A stretch of 64,000 bases of DNA from Pusillimonas sp. TS35 (GCF_009857885.1 NZ_WWER01000001.1:806001-870000); one strand, 5' to 3'; positions 52,895 to 61,864 are shown, numbered from the stretch's first letter. The notes: generated by a model from the sequence alone, not told the origin. Numbers and translations: made by a program.

Positions 52895-52943
52895 ACTTAA
52901 AAAAACTAATTTCATTAATACCACGAAAAATACCATGCTCAAC

Positions 52944-53174
52944 TTAGCCGACCGAAAATGGCTTGTTCTGCCGACGCTTACGCTCCTGGTCGGCAATCTC
53001 GCCCGGCTGCAATACCAGTTCGGCATCGCTCATGCTCTCCAGCACGTCGCACAGGCGACCCGTGCAGGCGATGGGCGGCGGCTCGAATTCGTAGCCGGCG
53101 GCGACCATTTCGGCCCCGATCTCCTCGGTGATGAAAAACGGTTCGTCCTGGGTGTCTTGAAACTGCTTCGTCAC
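52944..53174 (-). CDS. Small hypothetical protein at the island edge
   Basis: This 76-residue frame starts with a GTG (53174) after a GGAG-containing purine stretch and encodes an acidic protein (TEEIGAEMVAAGYEFEPPPI, CTGRLCDVLESMSDAELVL) with a basic end. No family is recognised. It lies 182 bases downstream of the last gene of the Hsp70 operon, on the same strand, and just inside the attachment site. It may be part of the operon or an independent gene. Confidence 0.5.
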   Translation of the reverse strand: MTKQFQDTQDEPFFITEEIGAEMVAAGYEFEPPPIACTGRLCDVLESMSDAELVLQPGEIADQERKRRQNKPFSVG

Positions 53175-53356
53175 TTTCTTTTTCTCCCGACTATTGTAGG
53201 TCCTTCCCGTGATCTATCGCCCCCATTCTTGGATGATGCAAAAAATCTAGGATAAGCTGATGCCGATGCCCTCGAACGATACTTATCGATCGCTGGTCAA
53301 TGCGGCTTACTCGTGAATTCGACCTAGAAAGGCGAACTGGCGTAGTTTCATCATTA

Positions 53357-54001
53357 TTATTGGGCTTGAACGCTCGACAAGCGGCGGTTCACGAGATCGA
53401 GCTTGGCCTTATGAGCCAATGGCCGGTTGAAAACACGGTTCTGGATCTGATCGGACACCTTGCTTATGGCGATATACGCCATGCTCAAGTCCGACTCGCG
53501 CTCTGACCTCTTCTTCTCGACGAAGTCGTAGGGGAAGTTCTCGCAGAATTTGTGGAAGCCGCAAAACTGGGCGACTTCCTTCGTGAATCGGAAGCCATCC
53601 GGCGTCATGCGCGAGCGTCGCGGATGGTACAGATCGACGAACAGGATGAACCACTCGGCTCCGTTGAATGACACGGCCTCGAACACATCCACCGTGCCGA
53701 TGGCTCCGAGACGGTGGAAGAGGATGCGCTGTCCCGACTGCGTTTCAAGTTTGGACAGATACGCCAATTGGCCGATGGGCCCGTTGACCGGAATCGGGTT
53801 GGCCTCGGTGAAGCCAAACGGGCCAGTGCCGTTCGGGTCTTTGTCGTAGGCTGGGGCAGATTCCAGAATGGCCTTCATCGCTGGGTGAACGAGTTCCAAC
53901 TGAAAGGCCTCGTCATCAAGGATGCGGTGAATGTGTGCCATTGCTTCGCGCAACGCCTTGTCTTCCTTGTTGCCACCGAATAGGCTTGATAGAAATCCCA
54001 T
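53357..54001 (-). CDS. Hypothetical protein, last tightly linked gene of the Hsp70 operon
   Basis: The 214-residue protein has no recognised domain. It starts MGFLSSLFGGNKEDKALRE, a short amphipathic N terminus that could touch the membrane. A mixed alpha/beta body follows (TVDVFEAVSFNGAEWFILFVDLYHPRRSR, here two adjoining strands) with a basic, Cys-containing segment (FCGFHKFCENFPYDFVEKK). Eleven bases separate it from the J-like protein gene upstream, so it is in the same transcript. Confidence 0.75.
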   Translation of the reverse strand: MGFLSSLFGGNKEDKALREAMAHIHRILDDEAFQLELVHPAMKAILESAPAYDKDPNGTGPFGFTEANPIPVNGPIGQLAYLSKLETQSGQRILFHRLGAIGTVDVFEAVSFNGAEWFILFVDLYHPRRSRMTPDGFRFTKEVAQFCGFHKFCENFPYDFVEKKRSERESDLSMAYIAISKVSDQIQNRVFNRPLAHKAKLDLVNRRLSSVQAQ

Positions 54002-54012
54002 TCTCGACCTCC

Positions 54013-55986
54013 TCAGCCATTACTGAACATGAACAGGATCAATCCAATCGAAATTGCGATATGCAAATAGTCGAATGGGCGGAGCGGCCCCTTGCCCAAG
54101 AATCTGTAACCGCTGCCCGTAGAGATCACTCGATATCGTGCAATCGGAAAAATGGGAATACCAAAAAACACGAAGTAATAGGTCGCCATGCGCGATCCAT
54201 CCGGCTTCGGATCGGTTCCTCCATAAATCGTAGTACCGATCCCATTAATTGTTCGCAGTGAGGGAGCCTTCTTGATTGGCTCAAGGTCTCCCAGACTATC
54301 GTGATTCCCCCGAACGACGATCAGGTTCTCGTTCAGCTTCTTCCGAAGCTCCGTATCTGAAGCGATCTCCAATGCTTTTTGCAGAAGGGATATACAAGGC
54401 CCCCACTTAGAAGTCTGATTCCCAAAAGCAATGGCGCATTGCATGATACCCGCCGCGAGAATGTTCTGAGCTTCACGATACGTCGGGGAGTTGTTCTTGA
54501 TCTGCGCGTCTCTCAAGAGGGTCATGCCTTCAGTCAGTAATCTTTCACCGTCGTTGTTTGCCGTACTTGGACTGTTATCAATGCTCTTAAGCACCCCCTC
54601 AACAAGATTTCGGATTGGTTCAATTGCAGCCGATTCGTTTCGACGCTGTTGAATGTCAGCAAGGGCTTCTGCATCTTCCCCAACCTTCTCAGAGACGTCC
54701 GGCACCTCGGCAAAGATTTCCTGCACCAAACTTGTGAGCCGCTGGGCCTCCTTCAGCATGTCGTGCTTGTTGAACAGATCGATGGCAAGGCTACGAATCT
54801 CGTAGGCCAAGTCGCGGCTCGCTTCGTGGTGGATGCCGCGCGCCTTTGAACTCAGTTGAATGGGCTGGGCGATTTTGTCCCAATTCCGCGCAACAGCATC
54901 GAGTTTGTCCACGTAGTGCTTGACGGCGTACTCGCCGGAGCCAGCATGGTCTCTAGCCGCCTTGATGAGTTTGTGGACGTTCTCTGCCTCCTTTTGCAGA
55001 ACGCCTTGAGTTTCCACCTCGTAGCTGTCCACAAGGTCGTCGATCAGACCAGGAGCATGATCCTCACCGCCGGAGGTCACGCCATCCACGGTTTCGGTCA
55101 TCACTTGGATGAGCGTCATCGGCGGTAGCCTGTCGAGCGCATCCTTGATGGCAGTCCGGTAGTACCGCTTGCGTTCCGCCAGTTCGGCTTCGATCTGGTC
55201 GAGCGTGCTTACTTCCGGAAACGCAGACACGGCGCGATCCTCATTGATATCGCGCAGAACCTCTTCCGGGGTCAACTCTTCCGCGAGGTACGCGGTGTCC
55301 ATGATGAACCCGGCCAAGTCGTCCGCATCGTGTTTGCCATCCACGGCCTCGAACGCTGCGGCCAGCAGATTCAGGTGGGCGAGCGTCGGCAGACCTGATT
55401 CCTCTCGAATGGCCATCGGGTCGTTGAGCAGGCTTTCGACCAATTGGCCCGCCTTGCGTGGCGAGACGCCGGGAAGCCATGCGATCTCCGCACTCAAGCG
55501 GGTACGCGGATTCGTTAGGTCGGAGCGCGCCTTCTGGCAAACGTCGTGATCCAGTTCGAGCGACTTCTCTTCTGCCAACTCGACGATGCGCCTGCGGTTG
55601 TCGCGAGTGGTCACGCCCAAGACCGAGAACGCCGACTGATGCAGTACGGTCGTGGTGAGGCGGGATTCCGATATGACCGGCGGTAGCGGCGGAGCAGCCC
55701 GCTGCGGGGCTGCCGGTTGAGGTTGCGCGCCGAGCATCGCCAGAAGCTGAGGGTCTTTCAGGGCCTCAAGAGCCTGAACAAGCGCATCTCGCGGGACGGA
55801 CAGCTTCTTGCCGCTGTGCAACTCATGGCTGTATTGCGCGAGTTGACTGTTCGACGACAGGTGATCGGACAACGCGAGCGAAACGGCATACTCGCTGTTC
55901 GTGCCTGGGACAACATGACAGCTCCGGCAAGCGACCAGTGCGCCGGACTTCGCGGAACCACATTTAAAACAGATTGCCATTGCCAT
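54013..55986 (-). CDS. Zinc-ribbon protein with degenerate J-like domain and membrane tail
   Basis: The 657-residue protein begins with a CxxC...CxxC zinc ribbon (Cys6, Cys9, Cys20, Cys23). Around residues 113-170 it has a J-domain-like pattern (SAFSVLGVTTRDNRRRIVEL, then LTNPRTRLSAEIAWLPG), but the HPD tripeptide that stimulates Hsp70 is missing: ELDHDVC stands at that place. A long, mostly helical middle part follows, then two hydrophobic segments at the C terminus (YYFVFFGIPIFPIARY and LHIAISIGLILFMF). With Hsp70 and GrpE-like genes in the same operon, it may be the membrane-bound partner that recruits the Hsp70. That role is inferred from context. Confidence 0.75.
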   Translation of the reverse strand: MAMAICFKCGSAKSGALVACRSCHVVPGTNSEYAVSLALSDHLSSNSQLAQYSHELHSGKKLSVPRDALVQALEALKDPQLLAMLGAQPQPAAPQRAAPPLPPVISESRLTTTVLHQSAFSVLGVTTRDNRRRIVELAEEKSLELDHDVCQKARSDLTNPRTRLSAEIAWLPGVSPRKAGQLVESLLNDPMAIREESGLPTLAHLNLLAAAFEAVDGKHDADDLAGFIMDTAYLAEELTPEEVLRDINEDRAVSAFPEVSTLDQIEAELAERKRYYRTAIKDALDRLPPMTLIQVMTETVDGVTSGGEDHAPGLIDDLVDSYEVETQGVLQKEAENVHKLIKAARDHAGSGEYAVKHYVDKLDAVARNWDKIAQPIQLSSKARGIHHEASRDLAYEIRSLAIDLFNKHDMLKEAQRLTSLVQEIFAEVPDVSEKVGEDAEALADIQQRRNESAAIEPIRNLVEGVLKSIDNSPSTANNDGERLLTEGMTLLRDAQIKNNSPTYREAQNILAAGIMQCAIAFGNQTSKWGPCISLLQKALEIASDTELRKKLNENLIVVRGNHDSLGDLEPIKKAPSLRTINGIGTTIYGGTDPKPDGSRMATYYFVFFGIPIFPIARYRVISTGSGYRFLGKGPLRPFDYLHIAISIGLILFMFSNG

Positions 55987-56004
55987 AACTTCGCTCGCTC
56001 ACTA

Positions 56005-57552
56005 TCACCGTAGCCTTGCCAACTGCTGAGACAAGCATCTGTTATATGCCGCTGGCCCGTTAACATATTTGTCCGTTGAACAGGCAGACTCGATTGACCT
56101 CCTATCTGCCGTCGAAAGCCGGGACAAATCCGGCCCGCCTCCCTGTTGATCCAGTGCTGCGAGTTGGGTGTTGAGGCATCTGTTGTAGGCAGCGGGGCCA
56201 TTGACATACTTGTCGGTTGAGCACGCAGCTTCGATAGACTGCCTCTCAGAATTAGAAAGCCGGGAAAGATCAGGCCTCCTACTCCCTTGCCCAGACATGG
56301 CCGAAAGTTGATGTGCTAGGCAATGGTTGTAGGCCGCTGGCCCATTGACGTACTTGTCAGTCGAACAGGCGGCCTCAATGGACTGCTGTTCGGCAGAGGA
56401 CAAAGCACTGAGGTTCGGCCTCCGCACACCTGCAGCCAAAGCTGCTTTTTGACGATCCACACATGCTCGATACGCAGCAGGGCCATTAACGTACTTGTCT
56501 GTTGAGCATACTGCTTCAAGCGAAGCGGCCTCCGCAGATGACAACTGAACTGAAGTGCTGCCGGAACGGCTATCTACCGATGGCGTTGATGTGAGAGCAG
56601 GAGCACGCTGTAGCTGGAGCAGTAACGCCTGATCTGCCACGCCAGTCGTGGTCAAACCTCTGTCCTGCTGGAAAGCAATGATTGCCGAACGAGTCTTCCG
56701 TCCCATCAACCCATCGGCTGGGCCAGCCTCGTAGCCGAGTTCGTTGAGCTTGCGCTGGATTGCTTGCATCGTCGCATCCAGCGCAGGACGCGCGGGTGCT
56801 GGAGTCGAATGCGAGCCAGTAGATGAACGAGCAAATCTGCTTCTGCCTTCGGATTGAAGCTGGCTCCGGTATGGCGCGATCTCTCGCCGCGCGCTTTCCA
56901 ACGCACCACTGTGATAGCGGAAGCTCCCGCAGCGGCTGTTGTAGTCAGCCACCATCGCGTTGAAGCTCTCCACGTCGTAGTCGCTGTAGTTGTTGAGTGC
57001 GGACTTCGCACCGTCCATGCGGATGTCTTCGGCCAGGCAATAGCGAATCTGCTCCCTTGAGAATACGAGGTCTTGCCCGACCGGCGGCTTAGACTCGGTC
57101 GGGCGCGAAGGCGCTTGTGGTGGCGGCGGTGTTGTTGCTGGCGCTGGCGGCAAATAGCTCGGCGCGGTGCTCTGTGCCGGAGGTGGATAGCTTGGTGCAG
57201 CGTTCTGCACGGGCGGGGAATATGCGGGAACCGGCAAAGTTTTGGCGGGCTGGTAGGTCTGGCCGATGAACCAAAACACGCCAATGAAAGCGACGATGCC
57301 CAACACCCACTTGCCAGCAGACGAGCCGCCAGCGGACGGCTGCGCAGGTTCTTGATACGTTTGACGCTGTTGGCTCGTTGGTGGCCGCGGCTGCGAGGCC
57401 GCATGCCCGGCGCTCGGCGCAGCGGCGGCTGGCTCTTTCTTGGGGGCAGGCGGTGTTGGCGTCGTGTCCACGTCGGACACGAGCGAAGAAAGGCCTGCGA
57501 AGCCTTTGCCTTCCCCTTTCTTCGGTTCTTCTTCTCCCCCCGTCACTGCCAT
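56005..57552 (-). CDS. One-pass membrane protein with peptidoglycan-binding domain and four Cys repeats
   Basis: The 515-residue protein has a cytoplasmic, Lys/Pro/Ala-rich N terminus, one membrane segment (residues 81-98) and a Pro/Tyr-rich stretch (101-158). A helical domain with YCLAEDIRMDGAKSALNNYS (171-190) comes next, then a peptidoglycan-binding-1 domain (IQRKLNELGYEAGPADGLMG, about 258-313). Four repeats of 47-48 residues end the protein, each with CSTDKYVNGPAAY and a second Cys. The topology puts the wall-binding part and the repeats in the periplasm. The ATG at 57552 directly abuts AAAGGGAG, so the GTG at 57546, with a six-base gap, may be the true start. It lies six bases after the AAA+ gene. 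Confidence 0.8.
   Translation of the reverse strand: MAVTGGEEEPKKGEGKGFAGLSSLVSDVDTTPTPPAPKKEPAAAAPSAGHAASQPRPPTSQQRQTYQEPAQPSAGGSSAGKWVLGIVAFIGVFWFIGQTYQPAKTLPVPAYSPPVQNAAPSYPPPAQSTAPSYLPPAPATTPPPPQAPSRPTESKPPVGQDLVFSREQIRYCLAEDIRMDGAKSALNNYSDYDVESFNAMVADYNSRCGSFRYHSGALESARREIAPYRSQLQSEGRSRFARSSTGSHSTPAPARPALDATMQAIQRKLNELGYEAGPADGLMGRKTRSAIIAFQQDRGLTTTGVADQALLLQLQRAPALTSTPSVDSRSGSTSVQLSSAEAASLEAVCSTDKYVNGPAAYRACVDRQKAALAAGVRRPNLSALSSAEQQSIEAACSTDKYVNGPAAYNHCLAHQLSAMSGQGSRRPDLSRLSNSERQSIEAACSTDKYVNGPAAYNRCLNTQLAALDQQGGGPDLSRLSTADRRSIESACSTDKYVNGPAAYNRCLSQQLARLR
56014..56544 (-). repeat. Four tandem repeats coding the Cys-repeat tail
   Basis: Residues 337-513 of the membrane protein are four units of about 144 bases. 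The best conserved part codes CSTDKYVNGPAAY at residues 349, 396, 444 and 491. The protein copies are near-identical there while the DNA differs at many third positions, which shows selection on the protein and speaks against a recent DNA duplication or a CRISPR array. Confidence 0.85.
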
Positions 57553-57558
57553 CTCCCT

Positions 57559-59001
57559 TTAAACGAATCCGATACGCCGCTTGGTTTCGCCACCCTCGCG
57601 CTCTCGCGCTGGTGCCGTTTTTAGTGCAGCCAGCAAGCTGGCCTGATCCAGTTTCTCCTTACCGGATCGGGCCGCCAACCGCGCGCCCTCGCGTACCACA
57701 AAAGAGACGTCGGACAAGGGCCTGCCTGCCAGCTCCTTCGCCAGCGGCTTGGCATCCACGTCCGACTCTTTGGGCAAGGAGGAGAGCAGCTTGTCCAGCA
57801 GCGACTGCACTTCAACCTCGCTGGCGAAATCCACCTTGATGACATGATCGAAACGTCCCCGGCGCTGGATGGCCGGGTCGATCATGTCGATACGGTTGGT
57901 CATGGCGATGATCAGCACATCGTTCTTCACCGCTTCCGGAATGCGGCGCAGGAACTCGGCCACTTCCTCGACGCGGTGGTGACCCGATCCCATCTCGCGG
58001 TCAGCAAGGAAAGCCTCCATCTCGTCAATCACCAGGACGGATGGCGCGCTCTCCATCGCGTTGTCGAACACCTGCGCAACCTTCTTGCTGGTCTCGTGGA
58101 TGTAGGGACTGGCGACGCTGGAAGCGTCGATCTGGAAACTCGGCCAGCCAAGGAAGTCCACCAGCCGGTCGACCGCGAAGGTTTTGCCGCAGCCCGGCGG
58201 GCCATGCAGGATCACCGCCGACGGGAACTCTATGCCGAGCGCCTTGTAGCGGTCGCGGTGCAGGATGATGTCGACGATGTGTTCGTTGAAGAAGGCAGCC
58301 AGCTCGGAGCGTCCGGCGAGTTCGAAGGCCTTGTTGGGTTCCGGCACGGCGCGTTTGAGTTGATCTACCTGCTCGGCGACGGGCGCGGCTTCCGATTTTT
58401 CGGCGGGACCCGTTGGCTTGCGCTCTAACGGGATGATTTCCGCGACTTCGAAGCCCGCCGCCAGCACGACATCCTTCAAATGTCCCGCACCGAGCCAGCT
58501 CATGGACTGACGCAACCGACGAAAGGATGTGGCCGGAATGTTCGTGCCGCCCGTCAGCCAGTAGCCGAGCACGAAATTATCGCCGGTTCTGGAACTGATG
58601 CTGTAGACCGGCAGCAGCCGGGTGATCTTCTCGACATACAGTGCGTCTTGCAGCGGCGACTCCGCGTCGATGTCGCGCGTTGCCTTCAACGCCAAAGCAA
58701 AAGACAGTGCCTCCGATTTATTGTCGGGAGACTTTCCCTCGTCGACCGGGCAAAGCATCTGGCTTGGCGCGCTGGAGATTGACCGAAGCTGGCGGTCGCC
58801 GAACTGCGCGGCGTCGAAGGTTCCGTTTTCAATCAGCCCCGTATCCAGCCAATGCTGCGCCAGCGTATCCAACACAACGAGCGCACGACCGCCACCCATC
58901 GTTTCGTAGATCTGCCAGCCCACACCCTCGAACAGCACGGTGCGTACTTTCGCACCGTCTGGCAGCTTGAATCCAATGGGAAGCCATGCATCAAGAGCCA
59001 T
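57559..59001 (-). CDS. AAA+ ATPase
   Basis: The 480-residue protein has an N-terminal domain of about 230 residues with no recognised family (WLPIGFKLPDGAKVRTVLFEG). A classical AAA+ module follows: Walker A GPPGCGKT (267-274), Walker B VLVIDEME (322-329), sensor 1 IIAMTNR and the arginine-finger region RRGRFD. It resembles single-ring AAA proteins that remodel substrates more than proteases, as no peptidase domain follows. The ATG at 59001 has GGAG nine bases upstream and lies five bases after the Hsp70 stop; a TTG at 59010 is also in frame. It may act with the Hsp70 in unfolding, as ClpB does with DnaK, though it is not a ClpB relative. Confidence 0.85.
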   Translation of the reverse strand: MALDAWLPIGFKLPDGAKVRTVLFEGVGWQIYETMGGGRALVVLDTLAQHWLDTGLIENGTFDAAQFGDRQLRSISSAPSQMLCPVDEGKSPDNKSEALSFALALKATRDIDAESPLQDALYVEKITRLLPVYSISSRTGDNFVLGYWLTGGTNIPATSFRRLRQSMSWLGAGHLKDVVLAAGFEVAEIIPLERKPTGPAEKSEAAPVAEQVDQLKRAVPEPNKAFELAGRSELAAFFNEHIVDIILHRDRYKALGIEFPSAVILHGPPGCGKTFAVDRLVDFLGWPSFQIDASSVASPYIHETSKKVAQVFDNAMESAPSVLVIDEMEAFLADREMGSGHHRVEEVAEFLRRIPEAVKNDVLIIAMTNRIDMIDPAIQRRGRFDHVIKVDFASEVEVQSLLDKLLSSLPKESDVDAKPLAKELAGRPLSDVSFVVREGARLAARSGKEKLDQASLLAALKTAPAREREGGETKRRIGFV

Positions 59002-59006
59002 GAGTA

Positions 59007-61496
59007 TCAACTCCGAACGATATTGGCACCGGCCATCATGTCATCGTCACCCGCAGAGCCGACTTGGATCGAGATGAGTTGGCCAACCACTGCACGCAGC
59101 TTGTCGATGTCGTTGGCCTTGATGGCTTCGGTTCCGACCGCCACAAGCTGTGCATGCTCTCTGGCATCAGAAAAAAGGTAGCTTGCTTGGGCTAGGCGCT
59201 TGAAGTGGTCGATCACGAACCAATCCTGACGCCACAAGATCATGAAGTTGCGGCTGCGCAGATCGTCCAGGTGGGACTCGAAGTCGCTGCTGTTGTTTTC
59301 AAGCGCGCGCTGCGCCGTCTTGGCCAAGTTGTCGAACGACGACGCCTCGGTGGGGCGAGCGTGCTGGCGTACGACCTTCTCGAAGAAATCGACCGCCCTA
59401 TCCAGTTCGAGTTGGCGGATGTCCTTCAGGTGCTCTTTGCGGGTCAGCGCGAGCAGGCGCTTGGCCTCCTGCACGTTATCCATGGCCTGTTTCGCCGTTT
59501 CTGGATCGGCTTCAGCCGACTCAATAGTGCTGGCCTGCTCCAGTTTCTCGCGGGCCTGCTCCAAGCGCGGGTCGTCCACTTTAGATGCCATTTCTTCGAG
59601 GCGCTCCATCGTGTGCTCCGACTGCTCCTGAATATTTCTTGCCTGATTGGAGTAGTCGAGCTTGCCTTCCTGGCTGGAGTAGAAGTTGCGACCGCTTTGG
59701 AATGAGCCGCTGATGGAGGGAACTGAAACCTCCAACTTGATGTTGCCGGAGTCGAGCACTTCGAACTCACAGACCATCTCCGCGCCTGCGGCGATGACGC
59801 CATCGTCGAAGTCCGTGCCCTTGATCTCGAACATGCCAATGAAGCGGTTGTCGTTGATGGGGTCGGAAATTTCACCTTCCCACAGTTTGAACTTGATCGA
59901 ACCGGCGCTGCCGGCCTTGAGCGACTCGCCCGCCTTGAACGATTTCTTGCCCTTTTTAGGCAACTGGTCGCCTTCACGCACGAGGTAGTCCAGTATCAAG
60001 CGCCCGCCAACCTTGTCGCGGGCTTCCACGCCGATGGAGTGGGACGCGGGAATGGCGTCGATACTGGCGGCGGTGCGGGCGATGACGATTTTGTCTTCGC
60101 CCAGAGCAATGGGTGCACCGTTCGAGTCGAACACGAACACCTTGAAGACGTTGTCGCCGGGTTTGGTCAGGCTGAGTTCGACGCTCGCGCCGTCCTTCAG
60201 TGCGACACGCCCCGACGACCAGCCTGTGTCAAGGCTGTCGATCTGGAACTCGATGCCAGCGGGCGCACGCGACAATTTGGCGACGATCTTGGCCTTGTGC
60301 TCCGGCGTACGCGCGATGTAGTTGAATGAAAGGTCGAGCGCGCCACCAGCGCTGAGTGCGCCACGGGAACTTTTGCGTCCACGGCTCTGCGACGCCCAAT
60401 CGATGGACTCGGCAAACACTGCCGCACCTTCGGCAACGGCGGTCATCGGGTTCACGTCGGTGGACGGCGCGATGCCAAGCTCGAATGCCACCTTATCACG
60501 CAGGTTTTTATACTGTGCAGGCCCGCCTACAAAGACAATCCGCTCCACGTCGTGTGAACTCAGACCAGCCTTTTCAATGCTCTCGCGGGTGGCCTGAATG
60601 GACTCATCCACCTTGGCTGCAATCAAATCGTCATAAAGGCTCCGGGTGATCGGAATGTCGAGGTAGATTTCTTCACCAGCTTGATCACGTACACCAAGCT
60701 CATTCTCAGCAAGGCTAATGACGGACTCTTCGCTCTGCGATAGTGCAATCTTCGCCTTCTCAGCCGCCCAAGTCGCAATGGTGCGCAAGGATTTGTACTG
60801 GGAATTGGAGGCCAAATCTTCTGGCAAATCGAAGTTTTCGAGCAGCCACGGCTTGACGACATTGTCGAACAGAATTCGGTCGAAGTCGCGCCCACCGCAC
60901 ATAGCAATGCCACCATGAGCAAGCAGGTTCACGCGGCCACCGATACTCTCGGCAATGGCGACATCCAGCGTGCCACCGCCAATGTCGTACACGACAAAAA
61001 TGCCGTCGTTCTTGCGCTGGCGCATGACGCTCATCACCGCAGCAACCGGCTCTTGCATCAACGCTACCCGTCCGAGTCCGGCTGCATCGGCGGCAGCCAT
61101 CGTGGCGTCCTTCTGCATTTGGTTGAACGCGGCCGGAACAGTGATGACGGTGCCGGTGTCACCATCGGTGCGAAGTTCTTCTGGCAAATAACCAAAGAGT
61201 GCGCGCAGTACCTCCGCAGAACATTCCTCCGGGGTCATGATTAGATTGACGGCAGGCAACTTTACGGGAGTGCTGGTGCCCATAAGTCGCTTGAACAGCG
61301 TGGCAGCATTCTCCGGACTACGTGCAGCATTGTTATAAGCGCGTGAGCCTAAGTACTTGTTGCCCCGACGATCAATAAAAATTGCGGACGGCGTGACATC
61401 GTGCTGCTCAGGGCTTTTATAAAGCCGGATATTTTCTCCATCCCACGAAGCGATGGCACTATTAGTCGTGCCGAGATCAATACCTACGTATTTCAT
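59007..61496 (-). CDS. Divergent Hsp70 (DnaK-like) chaperone, 829 residues
   Basis: The N-terminal 385 residues form an Hsp70 ATPase: VGIDLGTTNSAIASW (4-18), VITVPAAFNQMQKDAT, VVYDIGGGTLDVAI and the adenosine-motif VFVGGPAQYKNLRD. The interdomain linker DVLLLDVTPLS of DnaK is replaced by LDLSFNYIARTPEH, and the beta region is followed by about 250 residues of charged helices ending in an unusual tail. The protein is 190 residues longer than DnaK (638) and is not the housekeeping copy. Its ATG overlaps the GrpE-like stop (ATGA), so the two are made in step. Clients are unknown. Confidence 0.9.
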   Translation of the reverse strand: MKYVGIDLGTTNSAIASWDGENIRLYKSPEQHDVTPSAIFIDRRGNKYLGSRAYNNAARSPENAATLFKRLMGTSTPVKLPAVNLIMTPEECSAEVLRALFGYLPEELRTDGDTGTVITVPAAFNQMQKDATMAAADAAGLGRVALMQEPVAAVMSVMRQRKNDGIFVVYDIGGGTLDVAIAESIGGRVNLLAHGGIAMCGGRDFDRILFDNVVKPWLLENFDLPEDLASNSQYKSLRTIATWAAEKAKIALSQSEESVISLAENELGVRDQAGEEIYLDIPITRSLYDDLIAAKVDESIQATRESIEKAGLSSHDVERIVFVGGPAQYKNLRDKVAFELGIAPSTDVNPMTAVAEGAAVFAESIDWASQSRGRKSSRGALSAGGALDLSFNYIARTPEHKAKIVAKLSRAPAGIEFQIDSLDTGWSSGRVALKDGASVELSLTKPGDNVFKVFVFDSNGAPIALGEDKIVIARTAASIDAIPASHSIGVEARDKVGGRLILDYLVREGDQLPKKGKKSFKAGESLKAGSAGSIKFKLWEGEISDPINDNRFIGMFEIKGTDFDDGVIAAGAEMVCEFEVLDSGNIKLEVSVPSISGSFQSGRNFYSSQEGKLDYSNQARNIQEQSEHTMERLEEMASKVDDPRLEQAREKLEQASTIESAEADPETAKQAMDNVQEAKRLLALTRKEHLKDIRQLELDRAVDFFEKVVRQHARPTEASSFDNLAKTAQRALENNSSDFESHLDDLRSRNFMILWRQDWFVIDHFKRLAQASYLFSDAREHAQLVAVGTEAIKANDIDKLRAVVGQLISIQVGSAGDDDMMAGANIVRS

Positions 61497-61864
61497 GCTT
61501 TCACCTTCCTGAGCATTACCGTACCTTCTTTACGTAAGCCATTCGGCCCCATAATGATTGGTTCCAGCATCTGATCGACGAGAAGCGTGTCGTCTGGACC
61601 GAAATCACCCAAGTTCAAGGCAGAAGCCGCCATCCCTGCGTCGTAGGGCTGCCCCTCGACATTGACCAGCTTCAGACCGTTCGAGTCGAGGCTTTCCTCG
61701 ACCTTCTTCTGGAAGTAGCGGATCTGGTTGATGTAGCGACCTGACTCGCCTGCGTCGAGCTTGCTGACCACTTTTCCGAACAGGCGCGAAAAGCGCCAGC
61801 TCTCGACAGCAATGTCGATCAGCGATTGCTCCATCTGTTCAGCCCCTTCGGTCTGCTGAGTCAT
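61493..61864 (-). CDS. GrpE-like nucleotide-exchange factor candidate
   Basis: The 123-residue protein has an N-terminal helical part (IDIAVESWRFSRLFGKVVSKL) and a C-terminal beta-like part with a GrpE pattern: SNGLKLVNVEGQPYDAGMA, then PIIMGPNGLRKEGTVMLRKV. In GrpE the same positions read a conserved Gly, a V/I-x-x-x-G-x-x-F-D block and a closing V-x-V-x-K strand. The match is by eye and weak in identity, but the position directly before an Hsp70 gene, with ATGA overlap, supports it. The ATG at 61864 has AAGGAGG upstream. It overlaps the HTH gene by 26 bases. Confidence 0.65.
   Translation of the reverse strand: MTQQTEGAEQMEQSLIDIAVESWRFSRLFGKVVSKLDAGESGRYINQIRYFQKKVEESLDSNGLKLVNVEGQPYDAGMAASALNLGDFGPDDTLLVDQMLEPIIMGPNGLRKEGTVMLRKVKA

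Larger units (their letters stand above)
52709..52942. repeat. 14-base direct repeat flanking the guaA-like junction
   Basis: AATACCATGCTCAA occurs at 52709-52722 and again at 52929-52942, on either side of the guaA-end sequence (52845-52862). The two copies are 220 bases apart. They could be recombinase arm sites, or scars of an earlier or nested insertion at the same spot. Confidence 0.6.

Noticed and set aside
56014-56544. Regularly spaced repeats that look like a CRISPR array
   Set aside because: The repeats are in frame in a long gene, differ at third codon positions and encode a conserved protein motif; spacers are not unique non-coding DNA.
59007-61864. Housekeeping dnaK-grpE locus
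   Set aside because: The Hsp70 is too long and has a different linker, no dnaJ follows, and the operon sits in a mobile element.
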